In this document: piece after piece, positions 1 to 8,897 of the stretch
Position numbering within the stretch: position 1 is the stretch's first letter
How the letters are laid out: each line of letters opens with the position of its first letter
Source: Sphingobium chlorophenolicum
GTDB taxonomy: Bacteria; Pseudomonadota; Alphaproteobacteria; Sphingomonadales; Sphingomonadaceae
Reading direction: 5' to 3'
DNA length: 64,000 bases
NCBI RefSeq assembly: GCF_000722875.1
Contig: NZ_JFHR01000026.1
Location: 1-64,000 of the forward strand
The notes under the pieces: generated by a model
Told to the model about the DNA's origin: nothing
Database searches by the model: none
Seen by the model: the letters and a program-made list of their open reading frames with translations, nothing else
Program-made: the position numbers and the translations under genes

Positions 1-114
1 TTGACGGCCGCTATCGATGGTCTATTCTCATTCCTGGTCATGGTGGGGCTCCATTGGGGTTGGCGACTTTGAACATCACCAGCCTGCCATGGCCGCTCAA
101 ATCCTCAATGGATT

Positions 115-789
115 TTGCAGAACATCCCGCACACTACCTTTGCCGGACTTGATCCACGGGACGGCCCGGAGGGAGCACCCATCATACCGGACTGCGCGGC
201 ACGCTTCGGCTGCCGTCCGACGTTCGAATATGACGGGGGCGACCATGCGATATTCGTGGGGGAAGTGATCGATTTCGTCCACGGCGAACGCGCGCCGCTC
301 CTGTTTCACGGCGGCAAATATGGCCGGGTCGCTGCAAGGCCGCCGGCGATCCGGCCTGATGAAATCGACCGTGATGGAGAGTTTGGCCGCTATTTCATCG
401 GCCATATGTTAAGTCGCGCCTATGATGCCGCCTTCGCGGAACTGCGGCGGGAATATCGACGCAGGGGCCTGCGGTCTTCCGAATATACGGTGCTCGTTTC
501 GCTGGGGTTGGGAGATGGATGCACGCGAAGGGATCTGCTGGTCCGGGCTGCGAATGGCGGTGTCGATCTGCCCCTTGAGGCGATCGAACAGCTTGTTGCG
601 CGGGGCCTGATCGTGGCTGCGGACGAAATGCTCCACCTCAGTCTGACGGGACGCCAGCTATTGATGGAGTTGATGGCGGTTGCGCAGGCCATCCAACTGC
701 ATTTCGAAGACAGCCTGACCCTGGCCGAAATGACGCAGTTGCACGACCTGTTGCGGCGCCTGTCGGAAGTCGCGCCGCGGGACCGTTGA
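115..789 (+). pseudogene. Flavin reductase-MarR fusion, 5' part missing or frameshifted
   Basis: The readable 224 residues hold the C-terminal part of a flavin reductase (GDHAIFVGEV and the following PLLFHGGKYGR) followed by a MarR-like winged-helix domain (about residues 105-220). This is the order in the reductase component (C1) of two-component 4-hydroxyphenylacetate hydroxylase from Acinetobacter, about 315 residues, where the MarR part is a ligand-sensing autoregulatory domain. About 90 N-terminal residues are expected upstream, but this frame has a stop at 70-72 and the +1 frame has a stop at 2-4. The gene is therefore 5'-truncated, frameshifted, or affected by a sequencing error. If functional it would supply FADH2/FMNH2 to a flavin monooxygenase; none is seen in this window. 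Confidence 0.6.
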
Positions 790-820
790 TGATGGCCCAG
801 GGCGAGGATGCCCCTGGCCT

Positions 821-1594
821 TCAGGACACGCTATAGCCGCCGTCCACCGTCAGATGATGGCCGGTGATGTAGCTTGCCGCGTCGCTGGCGAGGAACAGGA
901 TGGCGCGGGCCTGTTCGATCGGATCGGAAATCCGGTTCAACGGGATGCGGCCTGGAACGGTCATGGGGCCGCGCATCTGGATTTCGCTTCCCATCCTTTT
1001 CGCGCCGCCGCTTGCCGTGCCGCCGGGCTGGATCGAGTTGACGCGGATCTTATGTTCGGCGAACTCGACGGCGGCGGCGCGGGTCATGGCGTCGACGCCT
1101 GCCTTGGCGGAATCATAATGGGTGTTGTTGAAGATCGTCGGATGGCTGGCGCTGACCGACGACACGTTCACGATGGAGCCACCGCTGCCCTGATCGCGCA
1201 TGATCTTGATCGCCTCGCGCATCATCAGGAACGTGCCGCGCGTGGTGACGGCGTGCATGATGTCCCATTCGGACGCGGGCATCGTCATGGTGTCCGCCTT
1301 GCGCCGGTAAGCCGCGACATTGGCAAGGACATGCAGGCCGCCGAACAGCGCCTGCGTCTTGTCGAATGTGGCAGTGACCTGCGTTTCATCTGAAATATCG
1401 CAGACGGCGTAAGGGGAATGGCATGTTTCGGCCGCTTCCCGAACCGCGCCTTCGTCGACATCGACGAAGAGAACGCGTGCGCCCACCTGGGTGAACAGCG
1501 TGGCGGTCGCCTTGCCGATGCCCGAACCCGCGCCGGTGACGATGGCGGATTTGCCTTCAAGGCCGAAGATGGAAAGTGGCGAAGGATCGGACAT
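821..1594 (-). CDS. SDR family NAD(P)-dependent oxidoreductase
   Basis: Classical short-chain dehydrogenase of 257 residues with Rossmann motif TGAGSGIG near the N-terminus, an NVAAY segment in place of NNAG, catalytic Ser in the VNVSS segment and the YDSAK active site. It ends with the usual TGHHLTVDGG region. I start it at the ATG at 1594, which has AGGAA six bases upstream and begins MSDPSPL; a longer reading to 1675 adds 27 residues not typical of the family. It lies 167 bp downstream of the CYP101-like P450 on the same strand, so it may oxidise the alcohol made by that P450. Cofactor and substrate are not determined. Confidence 0.85.
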   Translation of the reverse strand: MSDPSPLSIFGLEGKSAIVTGAGSGIGKATATLFTQVGARVLFVDVDEGAVREAAETCHSPYAVCDISDETQVTATFDKTQALFGGLHVLANVAAYRRKADTMTMPASEWDIMHAVTTRGTFLMMREAIKIMRDQGSGGSIVNVSSVSASHPTIFNNTHYDSAKAGVDAMTRAAAVEFAEHKIRVNSIQPGGTASGGAKRMGSEIQMRGPMTVPGRIPLNRISDPIEQARAILFLASDAASYITGHHLTVDGGYSVS

Positions 1595-1761
1595 GATGAT
1601 TTCCTGACAGAGCGGTTGTGGATTGGAAGTGGCGGGGTCGATGGCGAAGTCCGGAAGCTGCATGTCGGACATCATATTCTTTCCAGCATAGGCTTTATGT
1701 TATTGGGTATGGATATTGTCAGACATGCCATCGTCGTCCCGATTTGCCGGGAGCGTCGCCA

Positions 1762-3003
1762 TCAGACGTTCCAGACGAGGTTCAGGGAATCGACCCCGTT
1801 GACCGATCCCGAATGGGTGACGGGCGGCCGTTCCGGGTCCAGCCGGAAATCGGGCAGGGCCTTCAGCCATTCCTCTAGAAAGACCTGAATTTCCGCCCGT
1901 GCGAGCGGGCTTCCTACGCATTTGTGCGGGCCGTTGCCGAAGGTGTTGTGCACGGGGTCGCGGTCGAAATCGATCTCCATCGGCCGGTCGTAAAGCCGGT
2001 CGTCCATGCTGGACATGGAAATGGGCACCATGACCATTTCGTCCTTTTTGAACAGGGCGTCCTTATATTGGAAGTCTTGCAGGATCAGGCGGCCGGTGTT
2101 CGACAGTCCGAAGCGGCGCAGAAACTCTTCCGTCGCCCTGGGGATGATATCCGGTTCATCGATCAGGCGGCGGCGTTGTTGCGGATTTTGCGCCAGATAG
2201 CGGGTGATGAAGGACAACATGTTGGCGACAGTGTCGAGACCGCCGAAAAAGACCAGAACGGCCATGCCGATGACTTCATAGTCCCCCTGGAAACGGGGAT
2301 TGTTCCGCCAGCCGGCAATCTTGCTGAGAAGATCGTCGCCGGGATCGGCGGCGCGTTCATCGAGTACTTGCCGGAGATAGGCGACGACCTTTTCCTGCGC
2401 GCCCAGCTTCACCCTGGAATCCGTCGCGGTCATGAAGGTGACGCCCCAGTCGACGAACCGCTCCCGCTGGTCGAGCGGCAGGTCGACGATGCCCAGGAAC
2501 ATCGTGACCGGCATGACCCGCGCAAAATCATTGACGAATTCGCATCGTCCCTTCGGCCTGATCTGTTCGATCAGGTCGCGGGTCAGCGCCACCGCATCCT
2601 CGCGCATCCGGGCGACGCGGCTGGGGGTGAAGAAGGGGTTGAGTATGGCGCGATAGCGGGCGTGCAGCGGCGGATCGACAGTCAGCGGCGGCATGCGGAC
2701 GGGTGACGACCCGCGCGGTATCGTGAACACCTCATGACTGAATATCTCGAAATGTTCCTGCACGAACCTGATGTCTTCGCCGCGGGTGAGAATCCAATGC
2801 CCGCCGTTGCAGGGTGTCCAGACGATGTCGGGGCCATCATGCAATCGCTTCCACGCGGTATAGACGTCGCCTTCCTCAATGCCCGACGGGTGCAGATAGT
2901 CGAAATCCACCACCAGTTCGGGCGGCACATGATTGGGCACCGGCACGCGGTTGTAGAGCGCCTGATGCTGCGCATAGATGTCGACCATATCGGTGTCGGC
3001 CAT
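1762..3003 (-). CDS. Cytochrome P450, CYP101 (P450cam)-like
   Basis: A 413-residue soluble bacterial P450. The haem-thiolate loop FGNGPHKCVG places the ligand at Cys362. The I-helix reads VFFGGLDTVANMLSF, closely matching the GGLDTV oxygen-activation segment of P450cam, and the C-terminus (SGSVNGVDSLNLVW) also follows P450cam. CYP101-family enzymes hydroxylate unactivated C-H bonds of small cyclic terpenoids such as camphor, using a ferredoxin and ferredoxin reductase; neither is encoded nearby. It sits 12 bp downstream of a VOC protein and follows an SDR, so the three probably form one transcript with the SDR at 821-1594. Family-level assignment is strong; a camphor substrate is not implied. 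Confidence 0.92.
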   Translation of the reverse strand: MADTDMVDIYAQHQALYNRVPVPNHVPPELVVDFDYLHPSGIEEGDVYTAWKRLHDGPDIVWTPCNGGHWILTRGEDIRFVQEHFEIFSHEVFTIPRGSSPVRMPPLTVDPPLHARYRAILNPFFTPSRVARMREDAVALTRDLIEQIRPKGRCEFVNDFARVMPVTMFLGIVDLPLDQRERFVDWGVTFMTATDSRVKLGAQEKVVAYLRQVLDERAADPGDDLLSKIAGWRNNPRFQGDYEVIGMAVLVFFGGLDTVANMLSFITRYLAQNPQQRRRLIDEPDIIPRATEEFLRRFGLSNTGRLILQDFQYKDALFKKDEMVMVPISMSSMDDRLYDRPMEIDFDRDPVHNTFGNGPHKCVGSPLARAEIQVFLEEWLKALPDFRLDPERPPVTHSGSVNGVDSLNLVWNV

Positions 3004-3015
3004 CCGATTTTCCCT

Positions 3016-3474
3016 TCAATTATGGGGCACGTCGTCGTAGATCGACGTCGCTGCCCCGGTCAGATAGACAAATTCGCTGTACACCCCGGTGTCGGCGCGG
3101 GTGTCGGCGTAGATGTAGTTGAGCTGGCCATCCATGACGGCGCCCCGCATCGGGGTTGCAAGGCCGACGGCATCTATGCGCCGGTTGATGCTTTCCCAGG
3201 CGGCGGCGTCGGCTGCGCGAAAGCCGTGATGATGCAGGCGAACCGCGGATGGGTCATCGGGCACATAGGCTTCGTATATGTCGGGTGCGCCGGGGCCGAT
3301 CTGGATGAGTTCCAGCATGATGGCGCCGACCCAGGCATGGGCCGCATCCATGGTCGGCGAGGAGCGCTTCCGGCGGAAGTGCGTTATCCCGAAACGCTGC
3401 CCCAGCGCCGCCGTGGCGCGGTCCAGATCGCGGGCGACGAAGCCCATCTGATAAAAGCCGTCGAACAGGGTCAT
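3016..3474 (-). CDS. VOC (glyoxalase/dioxygenase-fold) family protein
   Basis: About 152 residues with the glyoxalase-like opening FDGFYQMGFVARDLDRA and a paired beta-alpha-beta-beta-beta layout. Family members include isomerases, lyases, extradiol dioxygenases and non-catalytic binding proteins, so no reaction can be assigned. I prefer the ATG at 3474 because TGAGGA lies eight to nine bases upstream; a GTG at 3489 that overlaps the stop of the upstream SDR in a GTGA arrangement is possible. It sits between an SDR and the CYP101-like P450 and is presumably cotranscribed with them. A second VOC protein is at 57926-58408. Confidence 0.75.
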   Translation of the reverse strand: MTLFDGFYQMGFVARDLDRATAALGQRFGITHFRRKRSSPTMDAAHAWVGAIMLELIQIGPGAPDIYEAYVPDDPSAVRLHHHGFRAADAAAWESINRRIDAVGLATPMRGAVMDGQLNYIYADTRADTGVYSEFVYLTGAATSIYDDVPHN

Positions 3475-3485
3475 GCCGCCATTCC

Positions 3486-4169
3486 TCACGCGATTTGAAA
3501 GCCGCCATCGACGACGATCGTCTGGCCGTTGATGTAGCGGCCGGCGGCCGAGGCAAGGAGCAGCGCGACCGGAGCCACGTCATCCGGCGTGCCGTGGCCC
3601 ATCGGAAAGCGCTCCGGCCGCACGCCGGGGCCCTTGGGAGGCATGGGACAGCCCTCGGGAAAGGGGTCGGAAGGGATGGCGCCGACCAGGATCGCGTTGG
3701 ACGCTATGCCGTCCGCCGCGCAATCCAGCGCGAACTGTCTGGTAAGGGCGTTCGTCCCGGCGCGCGAAGAGCCATAGGCATAATTGCCATGCAGCACCGG
3801 ATGGACCGATCCGATGGTCGACAGGTTGATAAGGCGGCCACCCCGGCCATGCGCCCGCATCGTCCTGACGGCCTGCCGCATGAGCAGAAATGCGCCGCGA
3901 ACATTGGTCGCGTGGACGCGGTCCCATTCGTCCATCATCAGGTCATCGAGCGGCCAGGGGCCGGTCACAATGGCGCCGTTCACCAATATGTCGAGTTGAG
4001 GCACGCCGTCGAACAGCGCTTTGACGCCCTGCTCCGTGAGTTCGGGTTCCGGCGCGTGCGTGACCGCCGCCCCTGCCCTTTCGAACAGCGCGGCAATGGC
4101 GTGGGGTACTTTGCCGGCACCGACCACCAGGGCGCTTTTGCCCGGCAGTCCGAAAAGCGAATCCAGCAT
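3486..4169 (-). CDS. SDR-like protein with degenerate cofactor and active-site motifs
   Basis: A 227-residue SDR-fold protein. The C-terminal INGQTIVVDGG segment is typical of classical SDRs and the NLST segment provides the expected catalytic Ser region. Two key motifs deviate: the Gly-rich loop reads VVGAGKVPHA rather than TGxxxGIG, and the active site reads YGSSR, so the catalytic Lys of YxxxK is replaced by Arg. It could have reduced or altered activity, or a binding role. AGAGGAG precedes the ATG by seven bases. It is the first gene of the minus-strand operon leading to the CYP101-like P450 and is divergent from a TetR gene. Confidence 0.8.
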   Translation of the reverse strand: MLDSLFGLPGKSALVVGAGKVPHAIAALFERAGAAVTHAPEPELTEQGVKALFDGVPQLDILVNGAIVTGPWPLDDLMMDEWDRVHATNVRGAFLLMRQAVRTMRAHGRGGRLINLSTIGSVHPVLHGNYAYGSSRAGTNALTRQFALDCAADGIASNAILVGAIPSDPFPEGCPMPPKGPGVRPERFPMGHGTPDDVAPVALLLASAAGRYINGQTIVVDGGFQIA

Positions 4170-4215
4170 CAGGCGCTCCTCTTCTTTTCAATTTTATGCT
4201 GTTTGATCGTGCAAT

Positions 4216-4233
4216 ATAAGAAACATGTCTTAT
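4216..4233. promoter_or_regulatory. Candidate TetR operator (ATAAGA-N6-TCTTAT)
   Basis: Inverted repeat with perfect 6-bp arms in the divergent intergenic region between the SDR/P450 operon and the TetR gene, 47 bp upstream of the SDR start. Its TAAG-N8-CTTA core recurs at 5143-5158 upstream of the TonB receptor. Assignment to the adjacent TetR protein is inference from position. Confidence 0.5.
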
Positions 4234-4375
4234 TACAAGCGGCCAGCCCGTCTTCGGCAGGTTCGGGCCGCTTCATCATCCATGTGATGGGCGTGATGGG
4301 CGAGCCGTTGCATTATGGCGGCGTAAGGCGGATAGCGGAGCGACCTGCAGCAATGGCGAAAGAGCGGTTTCCATC

Positions 4376-5020
4376 ATGCGTGATCTTCCTGCCCAACCGT
4401 TCAAGGGCACGGCGCTGGCCCTAGTGGAGGCGGCGGAAAGGTTGTTCGGCGAGCATGGGATCGAAAATATATCGCTGCGCCAGATCCGGCTGGAGGCCAA
4501 TGCCGCCAATAATTCGGCCGTCAGTTATCATTTCAACGACCGGGAAAAGCTGGTCCGCGCGATCTGGGCGCATCGCCTGCCCGCTCTGGATGCCCGGCGG
4601 CGGGAAATGCTGGACCTGATCCATGCCGAAGGGCGGGAACGGGATGCCGCAGCGGTGCTGGGCGCGCTGGTCCTGCCCAATTACGAACTTCGCGATGCGC
4701 GAGGCGTGCATCGCTACGCCGCGTTTTTTCGCCATGCGATACGCTGGAGAGAGGGGGCTGAAATCCGCAACGCCCAGCTTTTCTCTACCCCCGCAAGCGG
4801 AGAGGCCATGGCCTTGTACTTCGCGCTGCGGCCCGATGTGTCGCCGGAACTGCTCAGCTATCGCCTGCGGCATGGCGTTTGCGTCTTTTTCGACATGATT
4901 TTCGAACGCGACAAGAATGTGGCCGAAGGGCTGGCGGTGATGCCGGAGGCGGAATTCCTTGCCGAAGGCATCGCCATGCTGGAAGCGATTTGCCTGCGTC
5001 CCGCACCTGCCGCCAACTAA
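4376..5020 (+). CDS. TetR/AcrR family transcriptional regulator
   Basis: A 214-residue regulator with the N-terminal helix-turn-helix (residues about 12-60: ALVEAAERLFGEHGIENISLRQI through AVSYHFNDREKLV). The C-terminal all-helical part is the ligand-binding domain and is not similar enough to name an inducer. It is divergent from the SDR-VOC-P450 operon and upstream of the TonB receptor at 5188. TAAG-N8-CTTA palindromes in both neighbouring promoter regions suggest it represses the P450 operon and the receptor. Confidence 0.88.
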   Translation: MRDLPAQPFKGTALALVEAAERLFGEHGIENISLRQIRLEANAANNSAVSYHFNDREKLVRAIWAHRLPALDARRREMLDLIHAEGRERDAAAVLGALVLPNYELRDARGVHRYAAFFRHAIRWREGAEIRNAQLFSTPASGEAMALYFALRPDVSPELLSYRLRHGVCVFFDMIFERDKNVAEGLAVMPEAEFLAEGIAMLEAICLRPAPAAN

Positions 5021-5142
5021 AATAAGCCGGCCATTTCCGCACAGGCGGCGCCGCCGCTTCTGGAGCCAATAATCGCATAGGCGATCATTTCGGCATGGAT
5101 TGGCGCGCCTGCCTTCTCCCTTCTAAGAAAGGCGTCTCACCT

Positions 5143-5158
5143 TAAGTCATGTATCTTA
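5143..5158. promoter_or_regulatory. Candidate TetR operator, second copy (TAAG-N8-CTTA)
   Basis: The sequence TAAGTCATGTATCTTA lies 30 bp upstream of the TonB receptor ATG. It shares the TAAG/CTTA half-sites, the 8-bp spacing and an internal CATGT with the site at 4217-4232. It would place the receptor in the regulon of the TetR protein at 4376. Confidence 0.45.
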
Positions 5159-5187
5159 CAAATGACGGGTGCCGAATGGGAGAAGAT

Positions 5188-7527
5188 ATGCTCAGAGGGA
5201 ATTTATATCTGGCCGGGATATCGTTGCCTGGCCTTCTGATGGGTCTTGCCTCGCCAGCATTGGCGCAGGACGGTGTCGCAGAAATCATCGTCACCGCCCA
5301 GAAGCGCGCCGAAAATCTTCAGGACGTGCCGATTGCCGTCAGCGCCTATTCAAGCGAGGCGCTGGAAGCCCGTGGCGCGACCGGCCTGACCGCCCTGTTC
5401 CAGTCGCCGCCGCCGGGCGTGGTGATGCAGCCTTTCGCGGGCAGCCAGAGCATGTTGATCGTCGATATGCGCGGCGTCACCAACAGCGATCCGGGCCAGG
5501 GCACGGTGGAACTCGGCACCGCAGTCTATATTGACGACGTGTATCTGGGACGCGCCCAGGGCATGGGCGCGGAACTGGTCGATCCGGAGCGGATCGAAGT
5601 GTTGCGCGGTCCGCAGGGCACGCTGTTCGGGCGCAACGCCGAGGGCGGCGCCATCCGCATCGTGACCAAGAAGCCCACCGGCATATTCGGCGGCGACGGC
5701 AAGGTGACGATCGGCAATTTCGACCAGCGCCGTTATGAAGCGCATCTCAACCTGCCGGAGATCGCCGGTTTTTCGATCAAGCTGGATTATCTCAATTCCA
5801 GCCATGGCGGATGGACAAAGAATGGGCCGCGTGTCGCCCGGATCGGACGGCAGGACGATTTCGGCGCGTTCGACGGGGAAGGCTATCGCGGCAGCGTGCG
5901 GTGGCAGCCGACATCCGCGATCACCGTGGATTACGCCTATGACCATAGCGTCACCAAGGATACCCGCGATTATGTCGTGCTGGTGCGTCCGCCGCTGATC
6001 GATCCGAATGGCCGCACGATCCTGCCGCTCTCCACGCTGACGGGGGCGCGGCCTTTGACGGACCGGCTCGATGAGCGCACGGACACTGCGTGGACGTCGC
6101 TCTACAACGCCCCCTTCCGCACTGAAGCGTCAGGCCATACGCTTCAGGCCGGTTGGGAACTGAACGATGCGCTCACGCTGCGGTCGATCACCGCCTTCCG
6201 CAAGACAGAGGAAGAAGGCGCAAACCAGCTTGGCGGCGCGTTCACCCTGACCAAATTCCCCACCGCCCGTTCCGCGAGCATCCTGTTCCCACGGCTGGGC
6301 GGGACCAGTCTGGGGATCGATCCCGCCACCCCGATCTGGGGGATTTCGGGCGTAACCTCCTACAACAAGGTCAAACAGAAGCAGGAAAGCCAGGAATTCC
6401 AGCTCGTCGGTAGCCTGGCTGAGGTCGAATTCGTCCTGGGCGCCTATTATTTCCATGAAAAGGTGCAGGATACCCGCCAGACGCTGTTGGGCATCGTCTA
6501 TACGGACCCCGCCTTTACCCAGGCACTGGGCGTCAATCCGTTCGCGGTGGGCAGCGCAGGGGCCGGGCTGAATTCCCAGACGGCGGAATCCACATCCTAT
6601 GCGGGTTTTGCCCAGGCGACCTGGTCACCTGAATTCGCGGGCAACCGGCTGCACCTGACGGCGGGCCTGCGCTATACGGACGACAAGAAGACCTTCGACC
6701 GCACGATGTTCAACGGCGCTCCCACATCCGTGACCGGCGCGCCGTTCCGCGAAAAGCGCTGGGATCCGGCCTTCACCATCGCCTATGACGTGGCCGACAA
6801 CGTCAACGTCTATGGCCGCTATGCCCAGGCCTATCGTGCGGGCGGCGTATCCGTGCGATCGCCCTCGTTCAAACCCTTTGGCGCGGAGGTGAACAAGTCC
6901 TTCGAAATCGGCGTGAAGAGCGACCTCATCGAACGCCGCGTGCGCGTCAACGCAGCGTTGTTCGAAAACCGCATCCACAACCGCCAGATCACCAGCCAGC
7001 TCGATCCGACCGGCGACCCGGCGGTCACCGATACGCTGAACGCATCGGGCGTGACGCGCATTCGCGGTGGAGAATTGGAGATCGTCGCGGCCCCCACGCG
7101 CGGGTTGCAGGTTTCAGCGACCTACGCCTATTTGCACGGCAAGCGCCCCGGCAGCTATTTCATCATCGATCCCAACGCCGAATTGCGCATCCAGAGCCTG
7201 CCCGAACATGCGGTCACGCTGGCGATCGACTATAGCGTGCCGGTCGGCATCGGCGATCTGGCCTTCCATGCCGATTATGCCATGGCCAGCGACACGCCGG
7301 GCACGGGCCGGGTGGCTTTCGGCGCCTTCGCCTACGACATTCGCCGCGACGTGGCCAATGCGCGCATCGCATTGCAGAATGTCGAAGTGGGACCGGCGAA
7401 GTGGCGGCTGGCGCTGTTCGCGAAGAATCTCTTCGACACGGCTTATCCGGTATTCACCTCGCCGGGGGCCAATGCGGTCCTCTCGCCCCCCAGAAGCTAC
7501 GGGGTCGAACTGGGCACCAGCTTCTGA
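5188..7527 (+). CDS. TonB-dependent outer membrane receptor
   Basis: A 779-residue outer-membrane active transporter. The ATG at 5188 has GGAGA just upstream and begins a signal peptide (MLRGNLYLAGISLPG, cleavage after ALA near residue 27). A TonB-box-like EIIVTAQKR follows, then a plug domain (RGPQGTLFGRNAEGGAIRIV) and the beta-barrel ending in ELGTSF with the C-terminal aromatic. This subgroup typically imports aromatic or terpenoid compounds in sphingomonads. It lies between the TetR gene and an MFS gene, consistent with successive outer- and inner-membrane uptake. It is less similar to the other two receptors in this window than they are to each other. Confidence 0.92.
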   Translation: MLRGNLYLAGISLPGLLMGLASPALAQDGVAEIIVTAQKRAENLQDVPIAVSAYSSEALEARGATGLTALFQSPPPGVVMQPFAGSQSMLIVDMRGVTNSDPGQGTVELGTAVYIDDVYLGRAQGMGAELVDPERIEVLRGPQGTLFGRNAEGGAIRIVTKKPTGIFGGDGKVTIGNFDQRRYEAHLNLPEIAGFSIKLDYLNSSHGGWTKNGPRVARIGRQDDFGAFDGEGYRGSVRWQPTSAITVDYAYDHSVTKDTRDYVVLVRPPLIDPNGRTILPLSTLTGARPLTDRLDERTDTAWTSLYNAPFRTEASGHTLQAGWELNDALTLRSITAFRKTEEEGANQLGGAFTLTKFPTARSASILFPRLGGTSLGIDPATPIWGISGVTSYNKVKQKQESQEFQLVGSLAEVEFVLGAYYFHEKVQDTRQTLLGIVYTDPAFTQALGVNPFAVGSAGAGLNSQTAESTSYAGFAQATWSPEFAGNRLHLTAGLRYTDDKKTFDRTMFNGAPTSVTGAPFREKRWDPAFTIAYDVADNVNVYGRYAQAYRAGGVSVRSPSFKPFGAEVNKSFEIGVKSDLIERRVRVNAALFENRIHNRQITSQLDPTGDPAVTDTLNASGVTRIRGGELEIVAAPTRGLQVSATYAYLHGKRPGSYFIIDPNAELRIQSLPEHAVTLAIDYSVPVGIGDLAFHADYAMASDTPGTGRVAFGAFAYDIRRDVANARIALQNVEVGPAKWRLALFAKNLFDTAYPVFTSPGANAVLSPPRSYGVELGTSF

Positions 7528-7540
7528 CGTGATCCACCGG

Positions 7541-7569
7541 CACGCGGCATCTCTTCGGGATGTCGCGTG
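7541..7569 (+). terminator. Hairpin after TonB receptor
   Basis: Stem CACGCGGCATC / GATGTCGCGTG (one G-U pair) with a 7-nt loop, 14 bp after the receptor stop, followed by TCCCCTTTT. It may attenuate read-through into the MFS gene. Confidence 0.5.
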
Positions 7570-7591
7570 TCCCCTTTTGCGGGATAATGTC

Positions 7592-8854
7592 ATGACGACC
7601 GCTGCTCAGGAATGGAAAAGACATTGGCGGACCCTGGCGGCCTCCTCCCTGGGGGTCGCGACCGGCTTTTCCATGCTGCAATTCAACGCCAGCATCTTCA
7701 TTCAACCCTGGCAGGAAAGTTTCGGATGGTCGCGCGGGGAAATCGCCGCCGCCCATAACGGTATGATCCTGAGCGCGATCCTCTCACCCTTTGCGGGGGC
7801 GCTGCTCGATCGCCATGGCGTGCGCCGTCCGTTGCTGGCGGCGATGGCGCTGACGGGTCTGGTTTATCTGGCGATGACGCAGCTTGGCGGGTCGCTGGTG
7901 CAATTTTATGCGACCTACCTTGCCTTGCAGGTCATCGGCATCTTCACCACCGGCCTTGCCTTCACCCGTGTCGTGGCGGCGCGCTTCGTCAAGTCGCGCG
8001 GCCTCGCACTGGCATGCACGCGGGTCGGCATTTCGATCCTGGGCATATTCCTGCCCGCCACGCTGCATGCCCTGGTCGCGAGTGAGGGATGGCAGGCGGG
8101 ATTTTATCTGCTGGCGGGCATCGTGCTTCTGGTGGGCCTGCCGGTCTGCTGGATCGGCATCCGCGACACGCCGCGATCGGTCGCGTCGGAAAAGCCCCTC
8201 CAGCGGGCGGGGGACGGGGAAAGCTATGTCGCGCTGCTGCGGCGCGAACCGCGCGTGCTGCTTCTCTGCCTGTGCGCGGGCTTCGGCTATGCTCCGTTGT
8301 CGACCCTGCTTAGCCAGTTTCAGCCGCTCCTGACCGCGCTCGACATTGCCCCGGCCGATGCGGCCATGTTGACGGGGGTGCTGGCGGGATCGGTGCTGAT
8401 CGGCACTTTGGTTTCGGGAACGCTGATCGACCGGGTCTGGGCGCCCGCGGTGGCATGCCTGTTCAGCCTGGGGCCGATATTGGGCTGCATCCTGATGTTG
8501 CAGGGGAGCCTGACATTTCCCATGGCGCTGATCGCGGCAATGCTGATCGGCGCGGCGCAGGGCGCGGAGATCGACATCGTCGCCTATATGGCCGCGCGCT
8601 ATTTCGGCATGCGCCATTATTCCGCCATTTATGGCAGCACCATCACCGTCATGACGCTGATGGCCGTGGCGGGGCAGGTCGGCATCGGTTTCCTGTACGA
8701 TCGTTTCGGCAATTATCAGGTCGCCTTGATCGTGGTGATTGGCGGGCTGGTGGCGTCCATTCTGCTCTACCTGCTGATGGGCCGTTATCCCCGGCAGGTG
8801 GAGGGTGAGGCGGAACCATCCGTAGCGCCAACCGGCGCGGAAGCCGTCGCCTGA
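7592..8854 (+). CDS. MFS transporter
   Basis: A 420-residue major facilitator with about twelve hydrophobic segments. The loop 2-3 motif appears as GALLDRHGVRRPLL (residues about 70-83), and the second half repeats it as GTLIDRVWAP. The start is the ATG at 7592, after the receptor hairpin; an upstream extension in this frame is only a shadow of the receptor. It is a paralogue of the MFS protein at 10294-11571: the two share FGWSRG, the GAEID-VAYM-ARYFG segment and the terminal LMGRYPR. It probably moves the pathway substrate across the inner membrane; import is more likely than efflux given the adjacent receptor. Confidence 0.88.
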   Translation: MTTAAQEWKRHWRTLAASSLGVATGFSMLQFNASIFIQPWQESFGWSRGEIAAAHNGMILSAILSPFAGALLDRHGVRRPLLAAMALTGLVYLAMTQLGGSLVQFYATYLALQVIGIFTTGLAFTRVVAARFVKSRGLALACTRVGISILGIFLPATLHALVASEGWQAGFYLLAGIVLLVGLPVCWIGIRDTPRSVASEKPLQRAGDGESYVALLRREPRVLLLCLCAGFGYAPLSTLLSQFQPLLTALDIAPADAAMLTGVLAGSVLIGTLVSGTLIDRVWAPAVACLFSLGPILGCILMLQGSLTFPMALIAAMLIGAAQGAEIDIVAYMAARYFGMRHYSAIYGSTITVMTLMAVAGQVGIGFLYDRFGNYQVALIVVIGGLVASILLYLLMGRYPRQVEGEAEPSVAPTGAEAVA

Positions 8855-8857
8855 TGA

Positions 8858-8888
8858 CCCGCCCCATGAGATATGCGCATGGGGCGGG
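8858..8888. terminator. Bidirectional hairpin between convergent MFS and P450 genes
   Basis: Perfect 11-bp stem CCCGCCCCATG / CATGGGGCGGG with a 9-nt loop between the stop codons of two convergent genes. It has no U-tract, so intrinsic termination is probable rather than certain. Confidence 0.6.
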
Positions 8889-8897
8889 AGAGCTGCT

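Noticed and set aside
1762-3003. Camphor 5-monooxygenase camC
   Set aside because: Only family-level similarity; camphor operon partners (putidaredoxin, its reductase, Baeyer-Villiger enzymes) are absent.
5046-5058. GGCGGCGCCGCC palindrome after the TetR gene
   Set aside because: Low-complexity GC palindrome common in this base composition; not clearly a terminator or operator.
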